Assembly: GCA_029339195.1 (NCBI GenBank) | Contig: JAPTJF010000177.1 | Span: 1-64,000 of the forward strand | Source of the DNA: Micractinium sp. NFX-FRZ | Lineage: Eukaryota; Chlorophyta; Trebouxiophyceae; Chlorellales; Chlorellaceae | DNA length: 64,000 nucleotides | Direction of reading: 5' to 3' | Shown: piece after piece, positions 22,390-33,957 of the stretch | Position numbering within the stretch: the stretch's first letter is position 1 | Layout of the letters: every line of letters begins with the position of its first letter | The notes under the pieces: model-generated | What the model saw: only the letters and a program-made list of their open reading frames with translations | Database searches by the model: none | Told to the model about the DNA's origin: nothing | Position numbers and translations under genes: made by a program

Positions 22390-25300
22390 TCACCTGCACC
22401 GCCCGTTTTTGTGGCATTTGTTGGTGCAGCAGTCACTATGGATGTTGCACGCCAAGCCAACGGGCCGGCATGAGGAAACCGGACGGGGGGGCAGCGGCGG
22501 GGGAGGAGACGGGGTGGGCGGAGGGGGCGCAGGTGAGGGGGGGCGTGGGGACGGGGGTGGGGGGGAGGCTGTGGGAGGCGGGGTCGGAGGCTCGGGGTTG
22601 GGAGGCGGGGGTGACGGGCGAGGGAAGGGGGGCGGGGGGCGGGGAGGCGGCGAGGGGCTGGGGGGCAGGGCGTTGGGCGGCGGCGCCTGGCGGCGCCCAA
22701 AGCACTTGGGCTGGCGCAGCGCAGCCGCTGCCACGTGGTCCCGCATCACAGTGGCGATTCGGCTGGGGGCCACGCCGCAGGTATGGCCCACTCCAAACGT
22801 CATGGCCTGCCAGGAGTGGGCGAGGGGGGCATGGGCGACAGGGTGGGAGGACAGCAGGGCAGGAGGGGGGCAGGAAGAGCCTCCTAGCAGTGGCGCTAAT
22901 CAGTTGAACCGGATGCCGGGGACTCACAGGGAGACAGACAAAGAAGAAGAAGAAATAGATTACAGCCCGAGGAGGTAGGGTTGAGGAAGCCGACAGGAAG
23001 CTACGCCACAGGCACCAGTCAGCTGCCATGCACACACAGGCAGGCAGACAGGCAGACACACAAACCGCCTCACCCCCCGGCCACACACACACGCAACAAG
23101 CTTGGGTGCCTGCTGCCCTCCCCGCCTCACAATGTTTCCGTAGCCGCCGGGCTGCTGGTGGCAGTACGACATGATGGTGCCGGCGCCGCCCCCGCCCCCG
23201 CTGAAGTACGGGGTGGGGCTTGTGCAGGAGGGCAGGCCGGTGGCGGTGGTGTTGCAGGCAGGGGAGGCCCAGCACCCATCCACGGCCGCAGCCACTCCGC
23301 CTATGGCGCAATAGTCGTGGGAGTGAGGGCTGCAAGGTGAGGGCAAGGGCGGGGTGCGGGTGGGGTGGGGTTGGCATGGGCAGCGGAGGCAGGAGAGTGT
23401 GGTGCGGGAGGAGGTGGAAGAGGCCCCGCTGTGCGCAGGCCACACGACCGCACATCCCAAAACGAGCATGGGTTTGCGGCCTGGGGCAGAGGGAGGAAGC
23501 GATCTGGGCAGGGTGGGGCTCCCGCCGACCCCAGCTGCCACCCACCTTCCCAGGGCACCCGCCGAGGCCCCGCTCGCCCCGGCAGGTTCCGTGTCACAGG
23601 TTTCGTTGTGGAGACACAGGCTGTCAGCCTTAGTTAAATTGACAAGCGCAACTGCTGAATATGACTGGAACAACGCATGATATCTCCCCTTATCCACCCA
23701 CCCCACCTATTGAAGTTGTGCCCGATTTCGTGGAGCAGCGCTGTCACGTCCCACACCACGCTCTGGGGGTTGTTGTTCTGCATTGGGCAGAGCGGCAGGC
23801 GCCTGGACAGTCAGGCGGGTGGCGGCAGGGAGAGGGAGAGGAGAGAGGTGCAAGGCTTTGCGGTGCAGCACAGAGGAGGAGCATGGGCAGCATGGGCAGG
23901 GCAAGGACAGGGCAGGGCAGCACAGCACAGCACAGCACAGCACAGCATAGCACAGCACCGCACAGCATGCATCACTGCGGCGCCAGCTGGCACCCACCTG
24001 GCTGGTGGTTGCATCCCACACAAAGTCACCGGCTATTCCGCTGGAGAGGCCTGCCAGAGCAGAGGGCAAAAGATGAACACGGAAGGGATCAGGGAAGGCG
24101 GGAGCACGTCATCAAGGAACCTTTGCCAAGGGCATGGCCCTTCTGATGCCAGCACAGCTGCCCCGGGAGTGCCCCGTGCACATCCCCAGCACGGCGCAGC
24201 AGGGGCACTGGCACGCCTGCCTAGCCGGGCGGTGGGAATCGTGAGGAGATAGGAGGGCAGGGCGCCTGCTGAAGGCATGCTGGGGGTCCACACCTCCGGT
24301 GGTTCCCTCAACCCACGCCCCAGGCAGATTCTTCTTCTTCTTCTTCTTCTTCTGCTGCTTGTGTGCCCACTGCTACTCACCGTATCCCCAGTCTCCCGAA
24401 GGGCCGTCCCAGTAGTTGCACAGCACCTGCCAAGTTGTGGGAGACGGGGGGGCACACATCCGTTTGTTACGTCCGAATCGTCCAGTTGGAGGCACCCCCT
24501 GTCGTTTGATTGCAGCGACAAAGAGGATTGGCATGTCGCAGGGCACGCCTGCTGCTGCAAGGGCAGCAGCATGCTGTACCCCGAATACTGCAAAAACATT
24601 GTGTGCTGTGCATGCCCTGCCAGCCGGTGCAGCAGCCTGGCTCACCCCGATCCACGCGATGCCGCCCCCTATGTTCTTGCCGCTCAGCATGTGGGCAAAG
24701 GTGCGTGGGATGGCCTGCGGAAAAATGACACGTGGGAGGGGGAGGTTTTGTGTCAGAGAAACAGCCGACGACAGGCACCACCAGTAAGAGGCGTCAGTAG
24801 CAGGGACCACCTGCAGCACCGGCGAGAATTCACCTGCAGCAGGGGGCTGCAGCATTGGAACGCAGCAGCGGCAGGGTCCCCAAGCGCCGTGAGCAGCAGC
24901 AGCAGCAGCAGCAGCAGCGGCACCAGCAGCGGCAGCAGCAGCGGCGGTGGCGGCAGCTTGAGCAGCTGCGGAGCGTCAGGTGCGCCAAGGCAGCGTGCAG
25001 ATATGATGAGTTCCTTCCTCGTAGCTACAGGCAGGGGGCTGCAAAGAAGGTCCCCGCAAGGCGGGAACTCGGGTAGCGTGCCCGCTCGCCTCCCCCTGCA
25101 CGCCCATCTCCCCTGCCCCTCACAGGCCGGCCATCCGGTGGGTGTCAATACCCCACCCTTAAGCAAGCAAGCAAGGACGCTGCCAGCTGTGGCCACCCGC
25201 CTGCATGTTGACGTTCCAGTAATTTTTGATTGCGTAGAGAGCATTGCTGAGGCCGGTGGGTGTGGGGTAGGGGTCGCTGTCGGCTCCACCCGTCCACAGT

Positions 25301-27918
25301 CGGATGTAGCCTACAAGACAGGGTGGACAGGGGGGCGCAGGGAGGAGGGGCTTAGCAAACGGCGGAGTGAGATGCTGCCGTTGTGAAGGTGCTGCGGATG
25401 GCTGTGCTGGGCAGCCAGCAGCTCCGCACAGCGCCCCCGCACAGCAGGCTCTGAGCGGGTTGCTGCTGCGGGGGACATGGGGCGGGGCATGACTGATGCA
25501 CGGCGCGGCGGCTGCACACCCGCTGCACACCCGCTTTTCCAGAAGCGCACGCACCTATTTTGAGGTCCGTGTCGATTTCTCGGCTGTACACCACGTCAGC
25601 GTCTGCCCAAGGGAAAGCAGGGAGAGGGGGTTGCTTCAATTCAGTTGCTTGTTGACAACAGTGGGCATCAGGGCACCAGGTAACCAAAGTTGATTGTCTG
25701 CAGACTGTGAAGCCAGGTGGCGTCTTCTCACACTTGGCATACAGAGCATAGCAGTTGCCGCGCAGTGCAGGGAACCCAGCCAGCTTATGTAGGGGAGGCG
25801 GCCAGTCAGTGGGAGAAGGCAGGAAGGATGGGACACCCATTGTGTGGAGTCATGCAGCGGCGGGCGTGCCCGCCCCACCACTAGCACTCTGGCACCGGCA
25901 GGCAGTGGTGGGGCCAGGCAGCAGCGCTCTCTTGCGTCGCCACCGCCCAGGCCCGGCCCCACCTAACCAGCCTGAAGAGCACACCCACATGCACACGCAC
26001 ACGCACGCATCGAAGCATTCCGGTGGCAGGCGCCCCCTGCGGCCAGCAACCAGCTGCCAGCAGCGTGGCGGCGCGCCGCGCCCCGCTGGCACCCAACCAG
26101 AGGCAGCCTGGTCGCCCTGCACGCCAGCCCCCCGCCCTGCCCCCCAAGAAAGTCGACCACACTCCCCTTCCACCCCCCCTGCCCCCCGCTCACAGCCAAA
26201 CAGCTCTGCCGCGTAGTCCAGCGCAGCCTGCACGTCGTTGAAGCGGCTGTAGTACTCCCAGTCCGTCTCCACGGCCACTGTGGCCACGTAGGCAGAGTCC
26301 TCCACATAAATGTTGGGCCCCGTTGTGAGGTTGGAGCCGGTCCTGATTGCCTGCAGGGGGGCAGGAGGTGGGGGAGGGAGGAGGGGTGGCAGTTGGGCGG
26401 GGGCGGGCAGTGAGGAAGAGGAAGGTGTGACAGTCCAAGGGGCGTGGGGCTGAGGAAGCCAGTACACCATCAAAGCCAAAGGCGGCAGCAGTCAGCTGCC
26501 GATGGGTTGGGAGGAGGGGTTGGAGTCGGGTGGGAGGGGGCAGAGGAGGCACGCTGGGTAGGTCTGCAGGGGGGGCGGGATGCAGGGGAGGGCGACAGGG
26601 GGATGATGCTTGTGGGGCGGGGGAGGGGGAAGGGGATGCCAGTCGGCTCCGCTGAGTGGCGATGGATGGAGGCCACGTCAGTCGGTGGTCTGCATGTGGC
26701 CAGGGGGCGGGCGAGCGGGGAACGGGGATGCAGGAGAGATCGGCCTGGCGTTGGGTCGAGGGGCGTTTTGGGTGGGCACCTGGAGCAGGGGAGGGCGCGA
26801 GAGTGGGCAGGAAGTGAAGGAGTGGGAGGGCCAAATGGGAGTGAAGCGGGGAACGCAGAGGGGGGCATCCTCCGGCGGCCGGGCAGGGGTCAGGTGAAGC
26901 TAGCAGGAAGGTGGCCTGTGAGGATGCGGGGCACGTATGAATGCCCATACGGAGCGGAGCGCGCCCGGTACCGCGCTGCCTGCACTCCAAGAGGTGAAAC
27001 GAAGCGATGAGTGGGGCGCGAGGGGGCAGACTGGGCTAGTCCGGGACGACTGGTACCGGACTCGGGTGCTAGTGGTCCTGCCTGTGTGTACCAGACAGGC
27101 TGTTGGTGGACTGTCAGTGTTCCAGCCAAGGGGCAGAGGGGCGAGATACCCACCTGCCGCCCCCCGGTGGCGCCCTCAGGCACGCCCTGCCATGGTGGGG
27201 AGGGGCGGGGGCAGCAAGCAGGCAGGGGGGAGGTACCGCAGCGCCGGCTGCCCCGCACCTGAAGCAGCTTGCGGGCGGACTCCGGCACCTCTTCGCCGTG
27301 AGAGTGGCTGTCGTCGTGGCCGTGCGCGTGGCCCTTGCCCGGCAAGTCGTCCGTGCCGCAGCTATGGGGGGCCTTCTTGAAGTCGTGGGGGCGCGCCTTG
27401 CGGGAGCGCAGCCTGCCCAGGCCCTGCCCCTTGCCGTTGCCGCCGGCGTTGCTGCCGCCGGCGTTGCCGTGGCCGGGGTTGCCGGCGGGCTTGCCCAGCG
27501 CCCAGGAGGCCTCCCCCTGCCGCGCCATGCCGGCAATGGAGCCGTCCTCGCGCACTGACAGCATGGCCGTGGCACCTGGCTGGCCGGCCAGGCCGCCCCG
27601 GAAGTAGAGGGTCGCTGGCGCCGGCTGCAGCACCACCTGCCCGCCTTCCCCGCGGAGCTCTACCACTGCATCGGGCTGCCACACCTCGTAGCGCTCCAGC
27701 TCGAGTGCCACCTCCTCTGCCTGCCCCTCCAGCTGGGCGCCAGTGAGGGTGAGGCGGCCGCCGCGGTCAACGCTGCGCGCCGCCAGCAGGACCGCCTCAG
27801 CATCAGCAGCAGTGGCGGAGGCCTGCGGGGCTGCGGCCGCCAGCCGCGGCGCCAGCAAGATGCATACCAGGGCCATGGCTGCCAGCCAATTGGCCGGCAA
27901 GCGGCGGGGAGTGGGCAT
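22390..27918 (-). CDS. Secreted metzincin-type metalloprotease with proline-rich linker and cystine-knot-like tail
   Basis: Ten exons join in frame to 609 residues: 27259-27918, 26194-26350, 25555-25602, 25201-25310, 24646-24714, 24381-24426, 23998-24050, 23707-23777, 23131-23329 and 22390-22806. A signal peptide (LAAMALVCILLAPRLAAA) is followed by a propeptide with a possible cysteine switch (PHSCGTDD) and a His-rich segment (GKGHAHGHDDSHSHGEE). The zinc motif HEIGHNFNSPH is split by an intron and reads HExxHxxxxxH with Asn at the usual Gly. HDYC and the Met-turn TIMSYCH follow. This fits reprolysin-like, gametolysin-like extracellular proteases of algae. The C-terminus has a Pro/Ser-rich linker like algal wall glycoproteins, then a 28-residue domain with six cysteines spaced C-x6-C-x5-CC-x3-C-x5-C. 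The exon 4 donor is GC. The start at 27918 is the first ATG; an inner Met precedes the hydrophobic core. Confidence 0.88.
23921..23967. repeat. Intronic (ACAGC)n microsatellite
   Basis: About nine pentamer units lie just downstream (transcript sense) of the exon at 23998-24050, in the intron before the zinc-motif exon. Confidence 0.8.
24282..24352 (+). repeat. Dispersed (TTC)n-tailed element, copy 4
   Basis: It matches the other copies (TGGGGGTCCACACC, TTCCCTCAACCCACGCCCC) and has a tail of eight TTC units. It lies in an intron of the metalloprotease gene, in antisense. A diverged, inverted relative may lie at 22938-22998 (GGGTTGAGGAAGCC next to a GAA run). Confidence 0.75.
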
Positions 27919-29448
27919 GCGTGCGCGGACGACGTGCAGCCAGATGGCGAACGCTCCGACGTGCGGACCAAGGACCAAGGAGGGCGTTGCTGACTGCCCG
28001 CGCGCTGTAGCAGTGCTATTTTAGCGACGGGAGCGCCCGGAAGGCCAGCGGCCGGGCATTTGTGCTGGCCTGGAGCATCACCTGCCCAGCTTCCGTGCTC
28101 CCTGCACCAGCTGCCACACACACCACGGGCGGGGTCCCGCCCTTGGGTCCAGCCGCCCACACTCGCCAGATTCCAGTCGAGTAGACCATACTGTGCATCC
28201 TGGTCACTATTTGAGCCTGCCGTGGAGCGTCGGTTACCGCGGGCGTCATTTTCGCTTCGACCAGGTGCCCGGAGTGGCAGCTGGTAGGGCCCCAGCCGGG
28301 CTGGGGCCGGTACAGGCAGCTTCTCAAAGTGGCTTCCGCAGTAAACGTCTGCTCAGGAGCGTCTTCCCGTAGAGCAAAAGCCGTATAGATACGCTTAATG
28401 ACGCATTTGCGTGGGGTACCTGGCTGCTACATGCGCAGCAGCTGCAGATTTGGAGTGCTCCCGGCTATGCCATGCGGTGCCGCCCCACCTGTGCCACACA
28501 CCCCGCCCTCAGCTGGACAGGACGGACCCCACCTGTGGGCGGTGATTTTGACAGTAACCACAAAGGGCGGCAAGGAAAGAGGGCACCACAGCCTTGCAGG
28601 CTAGCGGCCAGCGGCGGGCGGTACTGTTGCATCAGCAGGGCTGTCCAGTGGTCCTCAGGACCAGGCTGGCTGGCAGGCTGCTGGGGGCCGCACGCCAGCG
28701 CCTGCAGGGCAGGCATCCATCTGCAGGGCACTGGGTCGCCAGCGGCGCAGGCACCGGGGCTTTCGTGAGCAGCATATGTCATGTGTTGGGCCGTCACAAA
28801 GCGTGTGGACTGCGACGCGTCGCTGTGCACCAGATGTTGCGCAAAGAGAGCCGGGCTGTGCAGCTGAGCAGCCGCTGCTTATGAAGGACCCCCGTGCAGC
28901 GGCAGGTGCGAGGTGGGGCGTCCACCCTGGCCGCCTGGACGGGCTGGCTGTCACGAAAGCTAGCAAGCAGTGCACTGTATGCCCATCAATGCTCACGGGG
29001 ATGGGTTGCTCTGGGTGGGCTGGCCGTGTCCCGCCCTGCTCTCCTCTCTGTCACCGGGCGGTCCCAGTCTGGAGCTGCCAGGTCAGCAAGTCACCTCCCT
29101 TCCCACCAGCACACAGCCTCGTCACTAATTTCCTGTATGCCGAGCCCTGGCAGGTGCCTCGACCTTCTGCCTCTCCCCTCCCCGCCGCCCCCTCTGCACG
29201 CCCCCGCCGGCCCTGCTCTTTCTTCAGCAGAACCTTGATTAATCGCAGGGTGCTTCTTGCGCATCTTGCTCAATACTTGTAAATGATAAAGCGTGCCGCG
29301 TCAGTACAAACATACAAGGGGAGAAGAGAGTGCAGAGTGCGGGGGAGGGCATCAGCGATGGGGAGCGAGCTGTGCCATCATCATGTGGCAAAGGGAGTGT
29401 CTGGAGCAGCGGCAAGCAGCGGTCAAAAGGGGCCGCCACGCCCCACGA
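27919..29448. other. 1.5-kb intergenic region
   Basis: The region lies between the protease start and the stop of the CGL160-like gene, both on the minus strand. It should contain the protease promoter on the left and the 3' end of the next gene on the right. Open frames on both strands show no domain, splice pattern or motif I can support. Confidence 0.5.
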
Positions 29449-32122
29449 TCACTGCGCCGGCTGCTCCGGCTGCCCCTCTGCGGCGGCCGCCTGCGCCGGC
29501 TGCTGCGCCGGCTGCTCCTCCTGCTCCTCCTGCTCCTGCCTCTGCTGCTCTGCCTTCTTGGCAACCTCTCGGATGTCCAGCTTTACGTCGTCCACCTGGC
29601 AGCGGCAGGATGCAGGGCAAACAGTGGTTGGGGTCAACGTTGTTCAGGGCACACGGTGCTTGAACTGACTGCCTCCTTCGCCCGCCCAGCTTCACATCAT
29701 CCACTGAAGCAGGTGACAAATGCAGGGCAAACAGTGCCTGAAGTCAAAGCCTGTTTGGCCGCTGCACCTGCGCGACTCGCGCTCCGGCCCTGGCGTGACA
29801 CGCAGGCTGCCTCAGCTGCATGGGGGCACTGGGGCACCCCTCAAGGGTACCCTGCCCTCCTCGTCCCTCCAACTTGTCAAGCAAAATAAACCGAGACACA
29901 ACGTTGTTCACCAGCTGCCACCGTTGTGCCGCCGCCCCCCTCACCTGCACCAGCACGGGGCGTGCCGCCCGCAGGATGTCCTCCTCGGTCAGCGGCTTGG
30001 GCTTCAGGTCCTCGTAAATCTTGAGCACCAGCGCCACCTGGGGGCCGGGAAGGGGCACACAGGGCACAAAGCAAGGGCAAGGGGCATTGCGAGCCGTTTG
30101 AACCTGACTGTAGAACATTGCAAGCAGTGGCGCGGGCTTTAGGCCGTAGGAAAGCTCGGCACGAGAGCCAGCTGGAACAACAGAAGCAGGGCACAGAGAT
30201 GGGCAACTGTCCCATCCACTCCCTGGTCGGCCAGTGCCCCGCTGCCCACTCACCCGCTGCCCCACCACATCCCCGGCGCCTGCCCTCCCGCTGCCCCGCC
30301 TGCCCTGCCTGCCTGCCCAGGGCCCCGCCCCCCCACCTTCCAGCTCAGAACGTCCTCCCGGCAGGCATCCCTGCTCCGCCAGCCACAGCTGGCCCCTTCT
30401 GGGCTAGCCTGGTCCCGCCAAATGCACCTCGCAACGCGCCCCTTTTGCCTCCTCCTCCTCTGCGCCCCTGCCACCTGCCACACCCGCCACCCCACGTCCC
30501 TCTGTGCACAACCTCCTCTACCCCGCTGCCCCCGCTTCCCTGAGCCCCCGTGCCCGCTCACCTTCCAGCTGAGGAACCCTCCCAGCAGGCAACCCTGCTC
30601 CACCAGACCCAGCTGCTCCTCTGGCCCGGCAGTGGAGTTGTAAGCCGCCGCCAGGGCCAGCAGTCCCGGCAGCACCAGCAGGCGCGGCTGTAGGGCCTGG
30701 CGGTACGCGGCAAAAAGCTTGGCGGCCCACCGCAGCAGCTGAGGCTCCACGGCCTCTGCATGGGGGCAGGCAGTGGGGCGGGGTGAGCAGGATGGTTAGA
30801 GAGCGAGACAGCAGGCACGGCTGCAGGGTCTGATAATTGGCAGCGTACAGCCCAGCAGCCTGGGGACAAGGGCAGGGCGGGTGTGCGGGGTGAAGGGTGG
30901 TGGGGGAGCAGGAGAGCGGGGGTGGGCAGCTGCGGCAGGGTGCGTGGGTGCACGCTTGGGTGGAGGCGGCATCGCCACAGGCCCCGCTCCCGCCTTGCTG
31001 CCTGCCCATGCAACAGCCCTGCGCCCTGCCTCTGCTGCAGAGTCAGCCAGACGCCCTCTTAACATGCAGACACTGGCACACCACAGCCGCAGGGCGTCCC
31101 ACCCCTTGCAGCACGGCGGTATGCTCCCACCCCCTCCACACCACCCGCCACTGAAGGCAAGCACACCTGCGTCCTTCAGGGGGATGCGGTCCCCTGGCTG
31201 CAGCCTGTCCACGTCAGCAATCAGCCATTTGAAGTACCCATACCCCGCAGCCGCCCCCACCAGCTCACAGAACGCCGCCTGCAGGCGACGGGCGCGGCGC
31301 ACAGGCAAAGCGCAGGCAGGCGGGCAGGATGAGCGGTGGACTGGAGGGTCGTGTTGGTGGGGCGGCGTGACGCCAACGCCGCGGCACCCAAGCGTGTCTC
31401 GCACACTCATGGCCCTCAAACCCCCAGGTACTGCTGCCGCTCAAGCCCCCACAACATGTGCCTCCTCACCTCCTCAGGAACCGCCAGCAGCAGGTGGAGG
31501 TAGCAGTCGGGTGCCTCAGTGCAAGCTGCATCTACACAGCCCTCCCCTGCCCAGGACCACCACCAGCAGCACACAGCAGCCTGCGACAGAGCCGCAAGCC
31601 AGCACACTGCATCCCCACCTCTCCAGAGGCCGCCAGCAGCAGGTAGCCGCTGAACAGCAGGCCAAACCGCCAGGTGCGGAAGAGCAACCATTCCTGAAGG
31701 TCGGCATACTCTTGCATGCCCTCTGCATATGCCGCCTCTGCCGCCGCCTCCTCAGCCGCCGCCTCCTCTGCGGTCATGTACACAAACTCCATGCGTTTGA
31801 CCGGCTCCCGATTGCCGTACAGCCGCTGCTGCTCGGCATCTTCCATCCGCTGCTGCTCTGCCGCTTCGTCGGCGAGCGAAGAGGCGCGCACTGCCGCCGC
31901 CGCCGCCCGCCGCCCCGCTGGCGGTGGCAGCACCGGCAGGGGCAGGCGGCGAGCCACGGGCCAGGGGCCGCGGCCTGAGCAGCTGGCGAGCTGCTGCCTG
32001 CAGGGCGGGAGGGGGGAGCGGGGGATAAGGCGCCTGCATGGTGCTTGTGGCTAGGGCGGGCTCGTCCTGCTGGCGGGTAATGCGCATTACCTGGAGGCAG
32101 CAGCGGTGCAATATGACGCCAT
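29449..32122 (-). CDS. Plastid membrane protein, CGL160 / ATP-synthase-protein-I-like
   Basis: Six exons (32091-32122, 31619-31997, 31167-31278, 30562-30755, 29945-30037, 29449-29595) give 318 residues in frame. The N-terminus (MASYCTAAASR, then Arg/Ala-rich) looks like a chloroplast transit peptide. An acidic stretch (EEAAAEEAAAEAAYAEG) precedes four predicted membrane spans: FRTWRFGLLFSGYLLLAAS, CELVGAAAGYGYFKWLI, RLLVLPGLLALAAAY and LVEQGCLLGGFLSWKVALVL. The tail is a charged, Gln-rich helix. The order PRLLVL, then a span ending GGFLSWKVA, recalls the membrane domain of CGL160, the green-lineage factor that assembles the chloroplast ATP synthase membrane ring, related to bacterial AtpI. 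That assignment is from memory of the motif pattern and is tentative. The start ATG lies in a 32-base first exon that joins in phase 2. Confidence 0.6.
29680..29706 (-). repeat. Copy of exon 6 start of the CGL160-like gene
   Basis: The segment repeats the start of the exon at 29449-29595 (VDDVKLDIRE becomes VDDVKLGG) about 100 bp upstream in the transcript. The neighbouring intron sequence ATGCAGGGCAAACAGTG is also repeated (29611 and 29728). Confidence 0.8.
30336..30412 (-). repeat. Copy of exon 4 end of the CGL160-like gene
   Basis: The last 50 or so bases and donor of the exon at 30562-30755 (EQGCLLGGFLSWK|gtgagc) recur about 225 bp downstream in the transcript in a diverged form that reads EQGCLPGGRSELEGG in the original frame. 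Confidence 0.65.
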
Positions 32123-32771
32123 ATGGCCGCGGTTTGTTGCTGCAAGCCTCGACTGAGCCGAAAGTGGCGGTGGTGCGGGAGGCTGCTCGTCAGCTGAGCG
32201 GCTTGCCGTCCGATAATTGAGGGTGTGAAGCTGCGCAAGAGAAATCAAGACGACTGCACACGCGATCGGGCCCTTCTGGGGTGGAGGGTGTTAGGCTGGT
32301 GCCAGCAGGCGGTGGGCGGCAGGGGCCAAGAGCGAACGCATGCATGTGAATGTTAATGCATCTTTGCTCACGATACGTGCTGGCAGACCCAGCCTGGCGA
32401 TGACACACGTGCATACATGGTGCAATCGCTTCCCTCAAACCGATCGCACGGCGCCCAAAGCCAACCTGCTTCCAGCAGAAACGCCGCTGCCGTTTCGCAC
32501 ATGCATGCTTAGCAGCGTACCAGTCACCATGCTATGTATGACTGTTCCGGTTGGTACATTTGTTTCTTGACTGCTTTCTATTTGAAGGAGGCCCACCAAA
32601 ATTTGGCTCTCCGGGCGGCCGGGCAGAGAGACGGGCAGCCAAGCAGCTGCAGTCGGCACCCCCACCGTGCACGCATGCCTTGATGCCCTCCCCTGCACAA
32701 CACAGTGCATCTGTGAGTTGATATCGTTTGAAAGCCCGTCAAAGGTGTCCTTTCTGAGGCTCCTGCGACAC
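32123..32771. promoter_or_regulatory. Divergent promoter region
   Basis: The 650 bp separate the start codons of the CGL160-like gene (minus) and the Q-rich gene (plus). The middle is richer in AT than its surroundings. No specific binding site can be supported. Confidence 0.4.
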
Positions 32772-33924
32772 ATGCTCTGGCGGGCATCGCGCTCGCGGCG
32801 GTGCCGCCGCCTCTGCCAGGTCACTGCCCCGCCAGCAAGGGTTGTCAAGGCGGACCACGCCCCAATTGCGGCCCCGGCTGACAGGCCCCTCCAAGGGGGT
32901 GGGTCGGCAGTCTGGCAGCGGCGGCATTAGCCGCCGCCAGCCAGGCTGTCGCGTATCACCCCCCAGTCACCCAAGCGTGTCACCTTCTTCTTCTTCTTCC
33001 CTGCAGTCTCCGCCGCACCACATGACCTTGCAGCAGCGTCCTGGCGCTATGCCCCTATGCCACTGCTGAGTTCGGCTCCGGGACTGGCTGGAGGCTTGGA
33101 GGCGCTGGCTGTCCGCGAGTTGGTGGTCGTCATGCAGCACGCAGCAGCAGGTGCGTGACTAGAGGGCCGCGAGCAGCCTGCCGCACATGCCAGACTGTGC
33201 CAAAGTGCTGGGCAGATCGGTGACCTCCCACATTCTGTCCCACCCGTAGGCATGCACACAACCAGAGTCGGAACCCCGGCGGCGCGCAGCGCGCCACAGG
33301 GCCCCGCTGCCACCCCGACGCTTCGAGGCGGCGCCGCCGCCAGTGCGCCGCCAGCGCAGCCACCGGCAGCGTGGCATCATCAGCATCAGCAGCGTGCTGC
33401 AGCAGCTGCAGCAGCATCAGCAGCGGCTGCAGCAGTGGCAGGGACGCTGACCTGCCCGGTGTCGACGGCAGCCTTTGCCGCAGCCCTGGACGCCGGCAGC
33501 AGCCTCCCCCTCACATGGCTGTCGCACTGGCAGCAGGTGGAGGCGCGGCGTGCAGCCCGCCGTGCGCTTGTGGCCAGCACGCGTGGCCGGCAGCAGCAGC
33601 GCCTGCACCAACGCGCCACCCTGCTGCACGGCGGAATCGCGGCAGCCGACGTCAGCAGCAGCAGCAGCAGCAGCCCCAGCAGCATCCGGCCAGAGCTCGA
33701 GCCGCAGCTTCTGGTCAGCAGCAGCAGCGGCGGCAGCGTGGAAGGCAGCCTAGACATGCCTCCTCTCCAGCAAATGAGTGAGCTGGATGAGCTCACCTGG
33801 CTGGCCAGCCACCCGGCGGAGGGGGATGCAGCCGCCGCCGGCGCCGGCATGCGCAACTGGGCGGAGCACCACCGGCAGCAGCAGCAGGGGCAGCAGGGGC
33901 AGCAGGGGCAGGGGCAGCCTCACG

Positions 33925-33957
<33 letters not shown>

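Noticed and set aside
22436..23545. Long minus-strand open frame in another frame over the protease
   Set aside because: It is a GC-bias shadow of the protease exons and introns.
31416..31500. Extra exon EEVRRHMLWGLERQQYLG in the CGL160-like gene
   Set aside because: No acceptor/donor pair keeps the phase between the exons at 31619 and 31278, which already join in frame.
33386..33856. Leucine-rich minus-strand open frame
   Set aside because: It is the antisense of the CAG/GCA-rich exon of the Q-rich gene, with no splice or start support.
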